Assembly: GCA_963807425.1 (NCBI GenBank)
Contig: CAWEBZ010000014.1
Location: 62,001-126,000 of the forward strand
DNA length: 64,000 nt
From: VRUE01 sp963807425
GTDB taxonomy: Bacteria; Actinomycetota; Thermoleophilia; Solirubrobacterales; 70-9
Direction of reading: 5' to 3'
The translations under genes were made by a program, and so were the position numbers. The notes under the pieces are model-generated. The model saw nothing but the letters and a program-made list of their open reading frames with translations. It did not search any database and was not told the origin of the DNA. This document shows, in pieces, positions 1 through 7,555 of this stretch. Every line of letters begins with the position of its first letter. Position 1 is the first letter of the stretch.

Positions 1-462
1 ATCGGCGCTCGTCTCAACACCGGGGACCAGGCGCAGCTCATAGCCACGGCGCAGGTTCTTGCGGATCTGCTGGCGATCGCTCATGCGGCTCTTCGGCGGC
101 AGCTCGGGATCGGCGATCTGGACCACGTTGCGCTCGCTGGCGCCTGCGAGCTGCGGCTCGCCCAGCCGGTGGCGAATGAAGAGGCTGACGAGACCGGTCG
201 GACCGAGGTCGATCGAGGCGGGGTCGAGCGGCTGGGATCCCGATCCAGCGAACCCGGGGTAGCCGTAGGGGGAGATCGCGTCGAGCTCCGGCCCCTCGCC
301 GATCCGTCGCACGATCAGCGGTGCCAGCAGCTCCCTGTCGCCGGCGACAATGCGGAGCGTGTGGGTGACGCCTTCGGCGTCGAGGAAGGGGGGTGAGCGG
401 AAGAAGTCCTCGCTCGCCGCAGCCGCGCCACGATCGGGAATCAGCTCTGCCACGCCGCTCAC
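1..462 (-). CDS. FemAB/BioF2-like acyltransferase, N-terminal part (runs off left edge)
   Basis: The first 154 codons of a gene that continues beyond base 1. The GTG at 462-460 overlaps the stop of the upstream acetyltransferase (GTGA), so the two are probably translationally coupled. Readable landmarks are a DAISPYGYPG segment near residue 72 and a basic SDRQQIRKNLRRGY stretch near residue 130, both resembling the GNAT-fold proteins annotated as FemAB-like or BioF2-like acetyltransferases. In other bacteria such proteins attach amino acids or acyl groups to cell-wall or surface-polysaccharide precursors, which would suit the neighbouring glycan locus. The catalytic C-terminal half is outside the window, so the substrate is unknown. 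Confidence 0.6.
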   Translation of the reverse strand, partial: MSGVAELIPDRGAAAASEDFFRSPPFLDAEGVTHTLRIVAGDRELLAPLIVRRIGEGPELDAISPYGYPGFAGSGSQPLDPASIDLGPTGLVSLFIRHRLGEPQLAGASERNVVQIADPELPPKSRMSDRQQIRKNLRRGYELRLVPGVETSAD

Positions 463-1004
463 AGCAGATCGGCGGCGGCTGCTCGGAACTCGTCCGGGAG
501 CACTCCCCAGACCTCGCAGTCGTCGGCAGGGGCGTCGTCGCGGCGCAGGTGGGCGCGCATCGTGCCCTCGTGCTTCCAGCCGAGACCAGCCACGGTCTTC
601 TTGGCGATCTCGTTGCGAGCCGGAATGCGTCCGTAGACGCGATGGGCGCCGAACTCGTCGAATGCCTTGGCGAGGGTCAGGGCCTCGGCGCGACGACCAA
701 CGCCCTTGCCCCGCACGTCGTCGCCGATCAGGGCCCCCAGCTCCGGGGCGGTCTGACGGAAGAGTCCGTAGAGGGCGGTGAAACCGACCGGCTCGTCGTA
801 GCCCTCGACCACGATCGCCCACTTGCGGTCCTCGCCGGAGTCGTCCATCGCCCGCAGCACCCAAGCCGCCGCTTCCTCCGACGAAAAGCCGGCACGCTGC
901 TCCATCAGGGTCTTCGTCGCTTCCGGGTTGTTGAACCAGCGATGGACCGCGGCGGCGTCGCCGGGCTCGAACAAGCGCAAGGACACTGCTGGCCGTTGGC
1001 TCAC
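459..1004 (-). CDS. GNAT-family N-acetyltransferase (RimJ/RimL type)
   Basis: A 181-residue protein of normal length for RimJ/RimL-like GNAT enzymes, which move an acetyl group from acetyl-CoA to an amine of a protein N-terminus or small molecule. It opens with the typical LRLFEPGDAAAVHRWFNNPE segment, and the acetyl-CoA loop is visible as DVRGKGVGRRAEALTLAKAF near residue 94, followed by the usual NEIAKKTVAGLGWKHEG helix and strand near residue 131. The start is GTG at 1004. It overlaps the next gene by 4 bp, so the two acyltransferases form a small operon. The acceptor cannot be deduced. Confidence 0.85.
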   Translation of the reverse strand: MSQRPAVSLRLFEPGDAAAVHRWFNNPEATKTLMEQRAGFSSEEAAAWVLRAMDDSGEDRKWAIVVEGYDEPVGFTALYGLFRQTAPELGALIGDDVRGKGVGRRAEALTLAKAFDEFGAHRVYGRIPARNEIAKKTVAGLGWKHEGTMRAHLRRDDAPADDCEVWGVLPDEFRAAAADLL

Positions 1005-1035
1005 GCCCGAAACCCTAACCCTGGATGAGCGGCGG

Positions 1036-1338
1036 CTAAGCCAGCTCGCCCAGCCGGACGCTGCGAAGGTCTAGAGCCTTGGTGAGTTTCGCTTCGACAT
1101 TCGGCGCAGCGCCAGTTACCGCGACCCCAAAGTGGACAACTCCATTTTGCGAGTCTTCCGCCAGCTGGGCCACGAACTCGTCCGCGAACGAGTGACTGGC
1201 GCTCAGAATTCCCGAAAAGTCCAGCTCAACGAGCTCTTGACCCTCGGCTCCTCGAACAACCTCCGCCCGCAACCTCTTCGCGAAAGGTCGTGTCGCCAAG
1301 GTCGTCCCGTGCTGCATAAGTGCATAGCAGTACGGCAT
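1036..1338 (-). CDS. STAS-like protein (DUF4325 family)
   Basis: A 100-residue protein with the signature of STAS-like DUF4325 domains: LDFSGILSASHSFADEF near residue 39, where an acidic strand is followed by a Ser-rich loop and a helix. STAS domains are small protein-interaction modules, best known as anti-anti-sigma factors; the role of DUF4325 is not established. The ATG at 1338 has a strong ribosome site (GGAGG, 6-7 nt spacing). It lies 57 bp downstream of a HATPase gene on the same strand, echoing SpoIIAA/SpoIIAB-type switches. Both genes are visibly AT-richer than the flanking polysaccharide genes, which suggests later acquisition. The pairing is a sequence observation; a partner-switching role is inference. 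Confidence 0.7.
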   Translation of the reverse strand: MPYCYALMQHGTTLATRPFAKRLRAEVVRGAEGQELVELDFSGILSASHSFADEFVAQLAEDSQNGVVHFGVAVTGAAPNVEAKLTKALDLRSVRLGELA

Positions 1339-1395
1339 TCGCTACCTCCTTCCGCCTCTGGTGTCTCGATGGTAGTTGACGATGCGGCTGACTAG

Positions 1396-2220
1396 CTAGA
1401 CGGAGATCAAGTCGTAGGCAATCCATGTGCCTCGACGAAACCGTGGGGCCGGAAACACCTCTGGCTTGCGCTTTTCTTGAACGATCTGGAGGCGATAGAA
1501 GCCATTGGCAGAATAGATATCCATCCTCGCCGCGTGCAGCGATTTGGTCAGTGCGGCTTCGAAGACATCCGAGAAGCCGATCCCTCGATGCGGATTACCA
1601 GTCCCTGTTACGTGTGGCTCTAGCGCATGCGCGATGGCATAGCCATCATCGCTCCACTCTGGATACCGCTGGCGAATGTGCTCGGGAATGCCAAGCCCCA
1701 GATCGCTGATGGCAATCGAAACCTGCCGACGTGGCTCGGCGGTCCGACGGACCGCAACATAGGCTCCCAGCGCATTGCGTCCGTGGTCGAGCGCGTTGTC
1801 GCAAAGCTCAGCAACAGCCGAGAACGCAGCCTCCCCTAGACCAGACACGTCGGTCAACTGGTACTCGAGGATCTCTTTCGTTCGGCGGGCCGCTTCCTCC
1901 GCCATGGTGTCGTCAGTCAGACGAGTGACGGGGAGGACTGCGTCATCGTCATCTCCCGACATCGCAGGGTCTACCTGCATTGCTTCAAGCACCCGCCGAG
2001 CGTCCGCGTCATCAGGGGGAACGATCTCCACCGTGCGACCTTCATGGCGGTGCCATTCAACGAAGACCCGGAGCCTCACGGCAAACATGGGATGGATCGG
2101 AAGAGCAAGACGACAGCAGTCGACACCGAGCTTCCCGGGAAGTTCATGGCTCAGCGGCAGATCGTTTCGCCAACCACCATCGGCCCCTCCAGATCGTCCT
2201 ATTTCCTTGACCCAATCCAC
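1396..2220 (-). CDS. HATPase-domain (GHKL) protein paired with the STAS-like gene
   Basis: A 274-residue soluble protein. Residues about 1-110 form an unrecognised alpha/beta region; residues about 125-274 carry a GHKL ATPase fold with N box (ELCDNALDHG), G1 box (DLGLGIP) and G2 box (GIGFSDV). There is no His-containing dimerisation domain, receiver or membrane segment, so it is not an ordinary sensor kinase; it looks more like the switch kinases that phosphorylate STAS partners. The GTG start at 2220 is the first possible one after an in-frame stop and lacks a clear Shine-Dalgarno sequence. Low local GC and its place between unrelated loci hint at horizontal transfer. Substrate unknown. Confidence 0.7.
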   Translation of the reverse strand: MDWVKEIGRSGGADGGWRNDLPLSHELPGKLGVDCCRLALPIHPMFAVRLRVFVEWHRHEGRTVEIVPPDDADARRVLEAMQVDPAMSGDDDDAVLPVTRLTDDTMAEEAARRTKEILEYQLTDVSGLGEAAFSAVAELCDNALDHGRNALGAYVAVRRTAEPRRQVSIAISDLGLGIPEHIRQRYPEWSDDGYAIAHALEPHVTGTGNPHRGIGFSDVFEAALTKSLHAARMDIYSANGFYRLQIVQEKRKPEVFPAPRFRRGTWIAYDLISV

Positions 2221-2261
2221 CAGCTCAGCCTAAGTCGCGGGGCGGCTGAATAATGGCTGGC

Positions 2262-2825
2262 TTAGTCGGGGGCGAGGCCGTGGCCGCTGACGAGAAGCCA
2301 GGTGGTCTTGGCGAGGATGCGCAGGTCGAGGACGGCACTGCGGTGATCGACGTACCAGAGGTCGAGCTCGATCCGCTCCTCCCAGGGAATGCCGGCGCGA
2401 CCTTGGACCTGTGCCCAGCCGGTGATCCCGGGGCGGACCTCGTGGCGGCGGTGCTGGCGCGGTGTGTAGTCGTCCACCTGCGCCTTGATCGTCGGACGCG
2501 GGCCGACGATCGCCATCTCCCCGCGCAGGACGTTGACGAGGTTGGGGATCTCGTCGAGCGAGGTGCGGCGCAGGAGGCGGCCGGCGGGGGTGACGCGGGG
2601 GTCGTCGCGGGCGACGACCGTGCCAACGCCGACCGGGTCGGAGCCCTCGACCATCGTCCGCAGCTTCAGCATCTCGAACTCCCTGCCGTCCCTGCCGACC
2701 CGGCGCTGGCGGTAGAGGACCGGGCCGCGGCTGGTCAGCTTGATCGCGATCGCCGCGGCCAGCAGCAGAGGCGAGAGGACGAGCAGGGCGAGAGCGGCGA
2801 TGAGGATGTCGAGGGCGCGTGGCAT
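2262..2825 (-). CDS. Initiating sugar-phosphate transferase (bacterial sugar transferase family)
   Basis: At 187 residues this is the short, single-domain form of the monotopic phosphoglycosyl transferases, which transfer a sugar-1-phosphate from a UDP-sugar to undecaprenyl phosphate and so start a glycan repeat unit at the inner face of the membrane. An N-terminal re-entrant hydrophobic helix spans about residues 6-30. The catalytic Asp-Glu pair is at D91-E92 in RRTSLDEIPNL, and GEMAIVGPRP and RPGITGWAQV are the classic family motifs. It is the last gene of the minus-strand glycosyltransferase run and starts 2 bp after the preceding stop. Sugar specificity cannot be read from the sequence. 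Confidence 0.92.
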   Translation of the reverse strand: MPRALDILIAALALLVLSPLLLAAAIAIKLTSRGPVLYRQRRVGRDGREFEMLKLRTMVEGSDPVGVGTVVARDDPRVTPAGRLLRRTSLDEIPNLVNVLRGEMAIVGPRPTIKAQVDDYTPRQHRRHEVRPGITGWAQVQGRAGIPWEERIELDLWYVDHRSAVLDLRILAKTTWLLVSGHGLAPD

Positions 2826-2827
2826 CT

Positions 2828-3961
2828 CTACCTCGTTCCGGGCGCCTTCTCCCAGGCGCCCGGCGATCCCTTGCGGAAGCGATCCCAGAGCCCGGCGGCG
2901 ATCGAGAGGGTGGTCTGTGCGTAGTAGCGGGCGATGCGGAACGGTCCCACGGGGAAGCTCCCACCCAGCAGGGCGGCGGCGATCAGCGCGACCTGGATCC
3001 CATACGTGACCACGTAGACGCCGCCCTCTCCCAGCAGGGCGAAGTTGGTGACGAACGCGAGCAGGTGAAGGAACGGCGTCAGGTAGCGCAGGAGGCGGTG
3101 CGAGAACAGCTCGAGGGCGTAGAGCGGCGTGTAGCCGCGCGGCGAGAGCATCCCTTCGCCGACGACGATGTCCCAGAGGCCGACCATCATCCGCCGCTTG
3201 CGGGCGAACTCGCCCTCTAGGGTCGGCACCATCTTCTCCTCGGCCCGGGCCCCGGGTACGTAGAGCGATCGCAGCTCTCGCTTCGCCAGGCGGAAAGGGA
3301 ACGAGAGATCGTGGCTGCCCGAAGGCGCCAGAGGAACGTAGGCGTCACTGCGCACCGCGTAGATCGCGCCGTTGCCCGCCGTGACCCCGGCGAGCGAGGA
3401 CTCCATCTCCCGCACCGCCATCTCGTAGCGCCAGTAGGCCCCCTCGAGGTTGCCACCGCCCTCGTCGACGAAGCGAACCTGGCCGCAGACGTAGCCGACC
3501 GCGGGATCGGCGAAGGGCTCGACCAGCTGCCGCAGGGCGTCGGGGCGCCAGGCGCTGTTGGCGTCGGAGAAGGCGAGGATCTCGCCGGCGGCGCGTTCGG
3601 CGGCGGCGTTCTGGGCGGCGATCTTGCCGCCACGCGGCAGCTCGAGCACGAGGTCGGCACCGGCTGCGCGGGCACGTTCGACGGTGGCGTCGCCGGAGCC
3701 GTCGGAGGCGACGATCAACTCCAGCCGCTCGCGCGGGTAGTCGAGCGCGAGCGCGTTGGCGACCTTGTCCTCGATCACCTCCTCCTCGTCGTATGCGGCG
3801 ACGATCAAGGAGACGAGCGGCAGCTCTCCGCGGGCGTCGCCGAATTTGCGCTGGCGCTTGCCGCGCAGGGCGACCAGCACTCGCAGCAAGAGCGGGTAAC
3901 CGAGGTGGGTGTAGACGATCAGCGCGGCGCTGATCCAGAAGACGAGCGCGACGAGCGTCAT
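2828..3961 (-). CDS. Membrane glycosyltransferase, GT2 family
   Basis: An inverting GT-A glycosyltransferase, 377 residues from the preferred start. One N-terminal membrane helix (TLVALVFWISAALIVY) precedes the catalytic domain; SLIVAAYDEEEVIEDK is the nucleotide-sugar strand, ASDGSG and FSDANSAW supply the acidic metal and sugar motifs, and RKRRMMVGLW matches the late Q/RxxRW region of processive GT2 enzymes. Three hydrophobic helices follow. The open frame extends to 4021, but the ATG at 3961 overlaps the upstream stop as ATGA and begins just before the first membrane helix, so it was chosen. The enzyme probably extends the lipid-linked repeat unit or a polymer. Confidence 0.88.
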   Translation of the reverse strand: MTLVALVFWISAALIVYTHLGYPLLLRVLVALRGKRQRKFGDARGELPLVSLIVAAYDEEEVIEDKVANALALDYPRERLELIVASDGSGDATVERARAAGADLVLELPRGGKIAAQNAAAERAAGEILAFSDANSAWRPDALRQLVEPFADPAVGYVCGQVRFVDEGGGNLEGAYWRYEMAVREMESSLAGVTAGNGAIYAVRSDAYVPLAPSGSHDLSFPFRLAKRELRSLYVPGARAEEKMVPTLEGEFARKRRMMVGLWDIVVGEGMLSPRGYTPLYALELFSHRLLRYLTPFLHLLAFVTNFALLGEGGVYVVTYGIQVALIAAALLGGSFPVGPFRIARYYAQTTLSIAAGLWDRFRKGSPGAWEKAPGTR

Positions 3962-5073
3962 CGCCGGGCCTCCAGTAGTTCCTCGTAGAGGGCGAGGGTC
4001 CGGTGCGCGGCCTGGTCCCACGAGTAGGGACCCTCCGCCGCGGCCCGGGAAGCCGTCGCAAGCTCCGCCCGAGCGTCGGCGTCGGCAACCAGCTCAGCGA
4101 GCGCCGTCGCAAGCTCCGCAGGATCCTCGGGCGGGACGAGGCGGGCCGCCCCGGTCGCCGCCACCTCCGGGAAGCCGCCAACCGCGCTGAGCACCATCGG
4201 CTTGCCGAAGGCGAGGGCGGTGTAGAGGACGCCGGAGTGCTCGATGTCGCGGTAGGGAAGGGCGACCAGGTCGGCGCGGCGGATGATCGCCGGGATCTCG
4301 TCATCCTCGACGAAGCGCGTGACGAAACGGACGCGCCCCGGCGCTTCGGCGGCGAGCTGGCGCAGCGGCTCGACGTCCATCCGCGGGTTGCCGACGATCC
4401 AGAGCTCGGCGCCCTCTACCCGGCGGAACGCGTGGAGCAGCGTGTCGAGGCCCTTGTAGGGGCGCAGCAGGCCAAAGAAGAGGATCACCGGGCCCTCGGC
4501 GCCGTCCAACTCGGCCGGCAGCGGTTTCTCGGCCGGCAGCCGGGTGAGGTAGTCGAAGGCGCCATGGGGGATGACCCGGACCCGGTCCGGCTCGATGCCG
4601 ACCTCGTCCCGCAGCCTCGCTGCTCCGTGCTCGGAGTGGGCGATCACCGCGTCCATCCCCGCGAAGGCGCGGCGAGCGCTTGCCTGCTGGCGGCGGGACG
4701 GATGCGACGGCAGGATGTAGTGAGCGGTGATCAGACGGGGACGGCGCGGGGGAAGCAGCAGCGCGTCGAGGGCGGGAACGGTGAGCCACTGGTAGTGGAC
4801 GACGTCAGCGTCGAGACTACGTCGCAGACGCAGCATGTCGAGCGGGTGCTCCAGCGCCTTGAAAGTACGCCGTGCGGGCGCTGCGAGGCCGCGTCCGGCG
4901 GCGCGCCGGTAGAAGCACTCCCGCACCCGGTAGCCGTCGGCCTCTGGAACCGGCCCGTAGAGAAAGCGGCTGGTCAACAGCTCCACCTCGGCGCCGCCGC
5001 GGGCGAGCGCCGCGGCGAGAGCGCGGTCGTAGGGAGGCGTGAAGGCCGACGGGTCGACTAGCTGCACCTTCAT
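3958..5073 (-). CDS. Glycosyltransferase, GT4 family
   Basis: A 371-residue retaining GT-B glycosyltransferase. The N-terminal half carries the acceptor Rossmann domain; the C-terminal half has the donor-binding signature VILFFGLLRPYKGLDTLL near residue 190 and the E-x7-E region (IEHSGVLYTALAFGKPMV) that grips the nucleotide sugar. No membrane helix is seen, so it should work peripherally on lipid-linked acceptors. It heads the minus-strand run GT4-GT2-sugar transferase with ATGA coupling to the next gene. A GATAAT box (5087-5082) lies 8 nt before the ATG, suggesting a near-leaderless transcript. Donor and acceptor are unknown. Confidence 0.9.
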   Translation of the reverse strand: MKVQLVDPSAFTPPYDRALAAALARGGAEVELLTSRFLYGPVPEADGYRVRECFYRRAAGRGLAAPARRTFKALEHPLDMLRLRRSLDADVVHYQWLTVPALDALLLPPRRPRLITAHYILPSHPSRRQQASARRAFAGMDAVIAHSEHGAARLRDEVGIEPDRVRVIPHGAFDYLTRLPAEKPLPAELDGAEGPVILFFGLLRPYKGLDTLLHAFRRVEGAELWIVGNPRMDVEPLRQLAAEAPGRVRFVTRFVEDDEIPAIIRRADLVALPYRDIEHSGVLYTALAFGKPMVLSAVGGFPEVAATGAARLVPPEDPAELATALAELVADADARAELATASRAAAEGPYSWDQAAHRTLALYEELLEARR

Positions 5074-5080
5074 CGAGGGC

Positions 5081-5087
5081 GATTATC
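5081..5087. promoter_or_regulatory. Overlapping divergent -10 boxes between two glycosyltransferase genes
   Basis: The heptamer reads GATTATC on the plus strand and GATAATC on the minus strand. It can serve as -10 for the minus-strand GT4 gene (ATG at 5073, 8 nt away) and possibly for the plus-strand GT2 gene (GTG at 5088 or, with better spacing, 5097). Only 14 bp separate the two annotated starts, so both promoters must overlap. No clear -35 boxes are visible. Confidence 0.4.
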
Positions 5088-6008
5088 GTGACCGCGGTGG
5101 CACCCACGCTCTCCTACTGCATCGTGAACACGAACGGCCGCGAGTACCTGCTCGCCTGCCTCGAGGCGATCGAGCGCACGCACCCGGCCGGAGCCGAGAG
5201 GGAGATCCTCGTCCTCGACAACGCCTCCGGCGATGGCTCGGCGGAGGCGTTGCGGGCCCTGGGAGGCGAGATCCGCCTGATTGCGCTCGAGCGGCGGACC
5301 GGCAAGGCCGAGAACGACTCGACCCTGATGCGCGAGGCTGAGGGTCGCTACTGCCTGCTGCTCAACGAGGACTCCGAGCTGCGGCCGGGCGCCGTCGAGG
5401 CCCTGGTCGCGGCCCTCGACGCGGACCCGCGAGCAGCCGCCGCGACCCCCCAGCTGCTCGATTCGGCCGGGCGGCCGGTTCCCTGCGCCTGGCGCTTCCC
5501 CGGCGTCGGCACCGCCCTGGCTGGGGCCGTCTTCCTCCACCGCCTGCTCACCGTGCAGAGCAGGGGCAGGGCGACCCGGCGGGTCGACTGGGCGCAGTCG
5601 AGCGCTCTGCTGGTGCGGCGCGAGGCTGCCGCCGAGGTCGGCTACATGGACCCCGAGTTCTTCGTCTACTACGACGAGTGCGACTTCGCCAAGCGGCTCG
5701 GAGAGGTCGGCTGGCATTCGCTCTTCGTCCCCTCGGCCGAGGCCGTCCACCACGACCAGCTCTCCACCGACCTCGCCGCCGGCCTCCCCCGCATCGTCGA
5801 ATTCCACCGCAACCGCGACCTCTACATGCGCAAGCACCACGGGGCAGCGTCCGCGCTGGCGGTCCGGCTCCTCACCGCCTGGTCCTATGGCCTGCGGGCG
5901 CTCGTCGGCGCCGTCATCCCCAGGCAACCCGCCCGCGTCTACTGGGCGCACGCCCGCCAGGCGCTCTTCCCCCAGCGCGGAACGAGCATCGCCGACAAAG
6001 CGGCTTAG
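5088..6008 (+). CDS. Glycosyltransferase, GT2 family (rhamnosyltransferase WbbL-like)
   Basis: A 306-residue GT-A enzyme resembling WbbL-type rhamnosyltransferases. SYCIVNTNGREYLLACL is the nucleotide-binding strand, VLDNASGDGS and LNEDSELRPG carry the acidic donor and metal residues, and DPEFFVYYDECDFAKRL near residue 190 is the conserved catalytic segment of this subgroup. It is the only plus-strand gene in the locus, set between two minus-strand runs; its stop overlaps the flippase stop by 4 bp. The start is GTG 5088 (GAGGG 8 nt upstream), but GTG 5097 fits the -10 position better. It should add a deoxysugar-like residue to the repeat unit; the sugar is inferred from family only. Confidence 0.87.
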   Translation: MTAVAPTLSYCIVNTNGREYLLACLEAIERTHPAGAEREILVLDNASGDGSAEALRALGGEIRLIALERRTGKAENDSTLMREAEGRYCLLLNEDSELRPGAVEALVAALDADPRAAAATPQLLDSAGRPVPCAWRFPGVGTALAGAVFLHRLLTVQSRGRATRRVDWAQSSALLVRREAAAEVGYMDPEFFVYYDECDFAKRLGEVGWHSLFVPSAEAVHHDQLSTDLAAGLPRIVEFHRNRDLYMRKHHGAASALAVRLLTAWSYGLRALVGAVIPRQPARVYWAHARQALFPQRGTSIADKAA

Positions 6009-7546
6009 AGCCGGGCGTCCTCGTCCATCTGCTCGGCCTCGTAGGTCTCCGAGACGGCTCCGTCCACCGCTCCGGGCTGCTGGCGCAAGGCGGCCAGCCG
6101 TCTCACCAGCTCGCCGGGGTGGCGGAGCATGGCGAGGTAGCGCCGCTCGCCCGGGCTGAAGAAGCCGCTGGCGAGCAGGACGAGCGGGTAGGCGAGCCAC
6201 AGGGCCGTCCTGGCGAGCAGGCCGAGGGCGCCCTCGGTCGGCAGCAGCAGCTCTCCCAGGCCGACCAGGGCAGCGGAGACGGCGACGACGCGGAGTAGGC
6301 GACCCCATTCATAGGGCACCGGGAATAGGCGCTGGGTGAAGCCGTACATCAGCGCCAGCACCACGAGATAGGAGGCGACCAGGGCGATGCCGGCGCCGAC
6401 GATCCCGAGTGAGGGGACCAGGGCGAGGTTGAGGCCGACGTTGGCGACGAGAGCGGCGGCCGTCGCCGGGAAGTTGAACTCGGTGCGACCGGTCCTGCCG
6501 AGAATCACGACGAGGACCATGTAGAGGGCGTAGAGGGTGACGCCGGTGGCGATCAGGCCGATCGCTTCGTAGGAGTCGAAGAACTCCGGCGCCGCCAGCG
6601 CCCGCACGATCCAGCGCGAGAGCAGCCACATTCCGGTGACGACGAAGGCGCAGCCGGCAACGAACCAGGTGACGACCGCGGCGTAGGCCCGGCGTGCCTC
6701 ATCGTCGTCGCGGATCGAGTAGGCGAGCGGCGGCCAGGCGAGCTGGAAGCCGCGGACGAGGACGTTGACCCCCTGGGCGAACTTGACCGCGAGCGAGTAG
6801 AGGCCGGCCTCGGCCAAGCCGAGGGTGCGGACGATGATGATCCGGTCGACGAAGTTGAGCAGGTAGAGCGAGAGCTCGGCCGGCATCGTCGGCAGGCCGA
6901 AGCGGAGCAGCCGCCGCAGCAACGCCCGGTCCAGCCAGAGCGAGATGCGGCGGCGATGGACGAAGATCAGGCCGAGGACAAAGGCGGCACCGCTGGCGTA
7001 GCTGCCGATCAAGAGGCCGCGCGCACCCTCTCCCGCGCCGACCACGAGGACGACCGTGAGGCCGATCGCGGCCACCACGTTGAGCATCGTGGTGACGAAG
7101 AAGGCACGGGCGCGCTCTTCCAGCCTGAAGATCGTCAGCAGGTACTCGTGCAGGGTCAGGACCCAGAGTCCGGCGATCGAGATTCGCACTAGATCCGGCG
7201 CGGATTCGTCGAGCAGCGCCTCGGAGAGCGGGCCGGCGAAGGGCAGGGCGATCAGCGCCGCCGCGCCGGCAAACCAGAAGAGGGCGGCGAAGGAGGTGCC
7301 GACCACCCGGTCGGGATCCTCGTCGTCCTTGTAGTAGAAGCGCAGCAGGGCCTCGATCACGCCGAGGCGGATGACGATGCTGGCCGCGACAACGGCGGCG
7401 AAGAGGACCTCGGCAGCGCCGTAGTCGTCCGGTGTCAGGTAGCGCGTGTAGAGCGGCAGCAGAGCAACCGCAATCAGCTTCGAGAAGATGCTCGCGGCCG
7501 TGTAGGCAGCTCCCGTCGTCGCGAGGCGGCGGAGGTATCCCGACAC
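6005..7546 (-). CDS. Polysaccharide flippase (Wzx-like, MATE/MOP superfamily)
   Basis: A 513-residue integral membrane protein with about 12-14 hydrophobic helices and the characteristic N-terminus of polysaccharide-biosynthesis flippases (AYTAASIFSKLIAVALLPLY, then RYLTPDDYGAAEVL). These proteins move undecaprenyl-diphosphate-linked repeat units across the membrane. The cytosolic tail (about residues 475-513) is polar and acidic. It is 9 bp downstream of the O-antigen ligase gene and convergent with the GT2 gene, with no room for an intrinsic terminator. Specificity for this locus's own glycan is inferred from position. Confidence 0.9.
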   Translation of the reverse strand: MSGYLRRLATTGAAYTAASIFSKLIAVALLPLYTRYLTPDDYGAAEVLFAAVVAASIVIRLGVIEALLRFYYKDDEDPDRVVGTSFAALFWFAGAAALIALPFAGPLSEALLDESAPDLVRISIAGLWVLTLHEYLLTIFRLEERARAFFVTTMLNVVAAIGLTVVLVVGAGEGARGLLIGSYASGAAFVLGLIFVHRRRISLWLDRALLRRLLRFGLPTMPAELSLYLLNFVDRIIIVRTLGLAEAGLYSLAVKFAQGVNVLVRGFQLAWPPLAYSIRDDDEARRAYAAVVTWFVAGCAFVVTGMWLLSRWIVRALAAPEFFDSYEAIGLIATGVTLYALYMVLVVILGRTGRTEFNFPATAAALVANVGLNLALVPSLGIVGAGIALVASYLVVLALMYGFTQRLFPVPYEWGRLLRVVAVSAALVGLGELLLPTEGALGLLARTALWLAYPLVLLASGFFSPGERRYLAMLRHPGELVRRLAALRQQPGAVDGAVSETYEAEQMDEDARL

Positions 7547-7555
7547 GCGCCGAGC

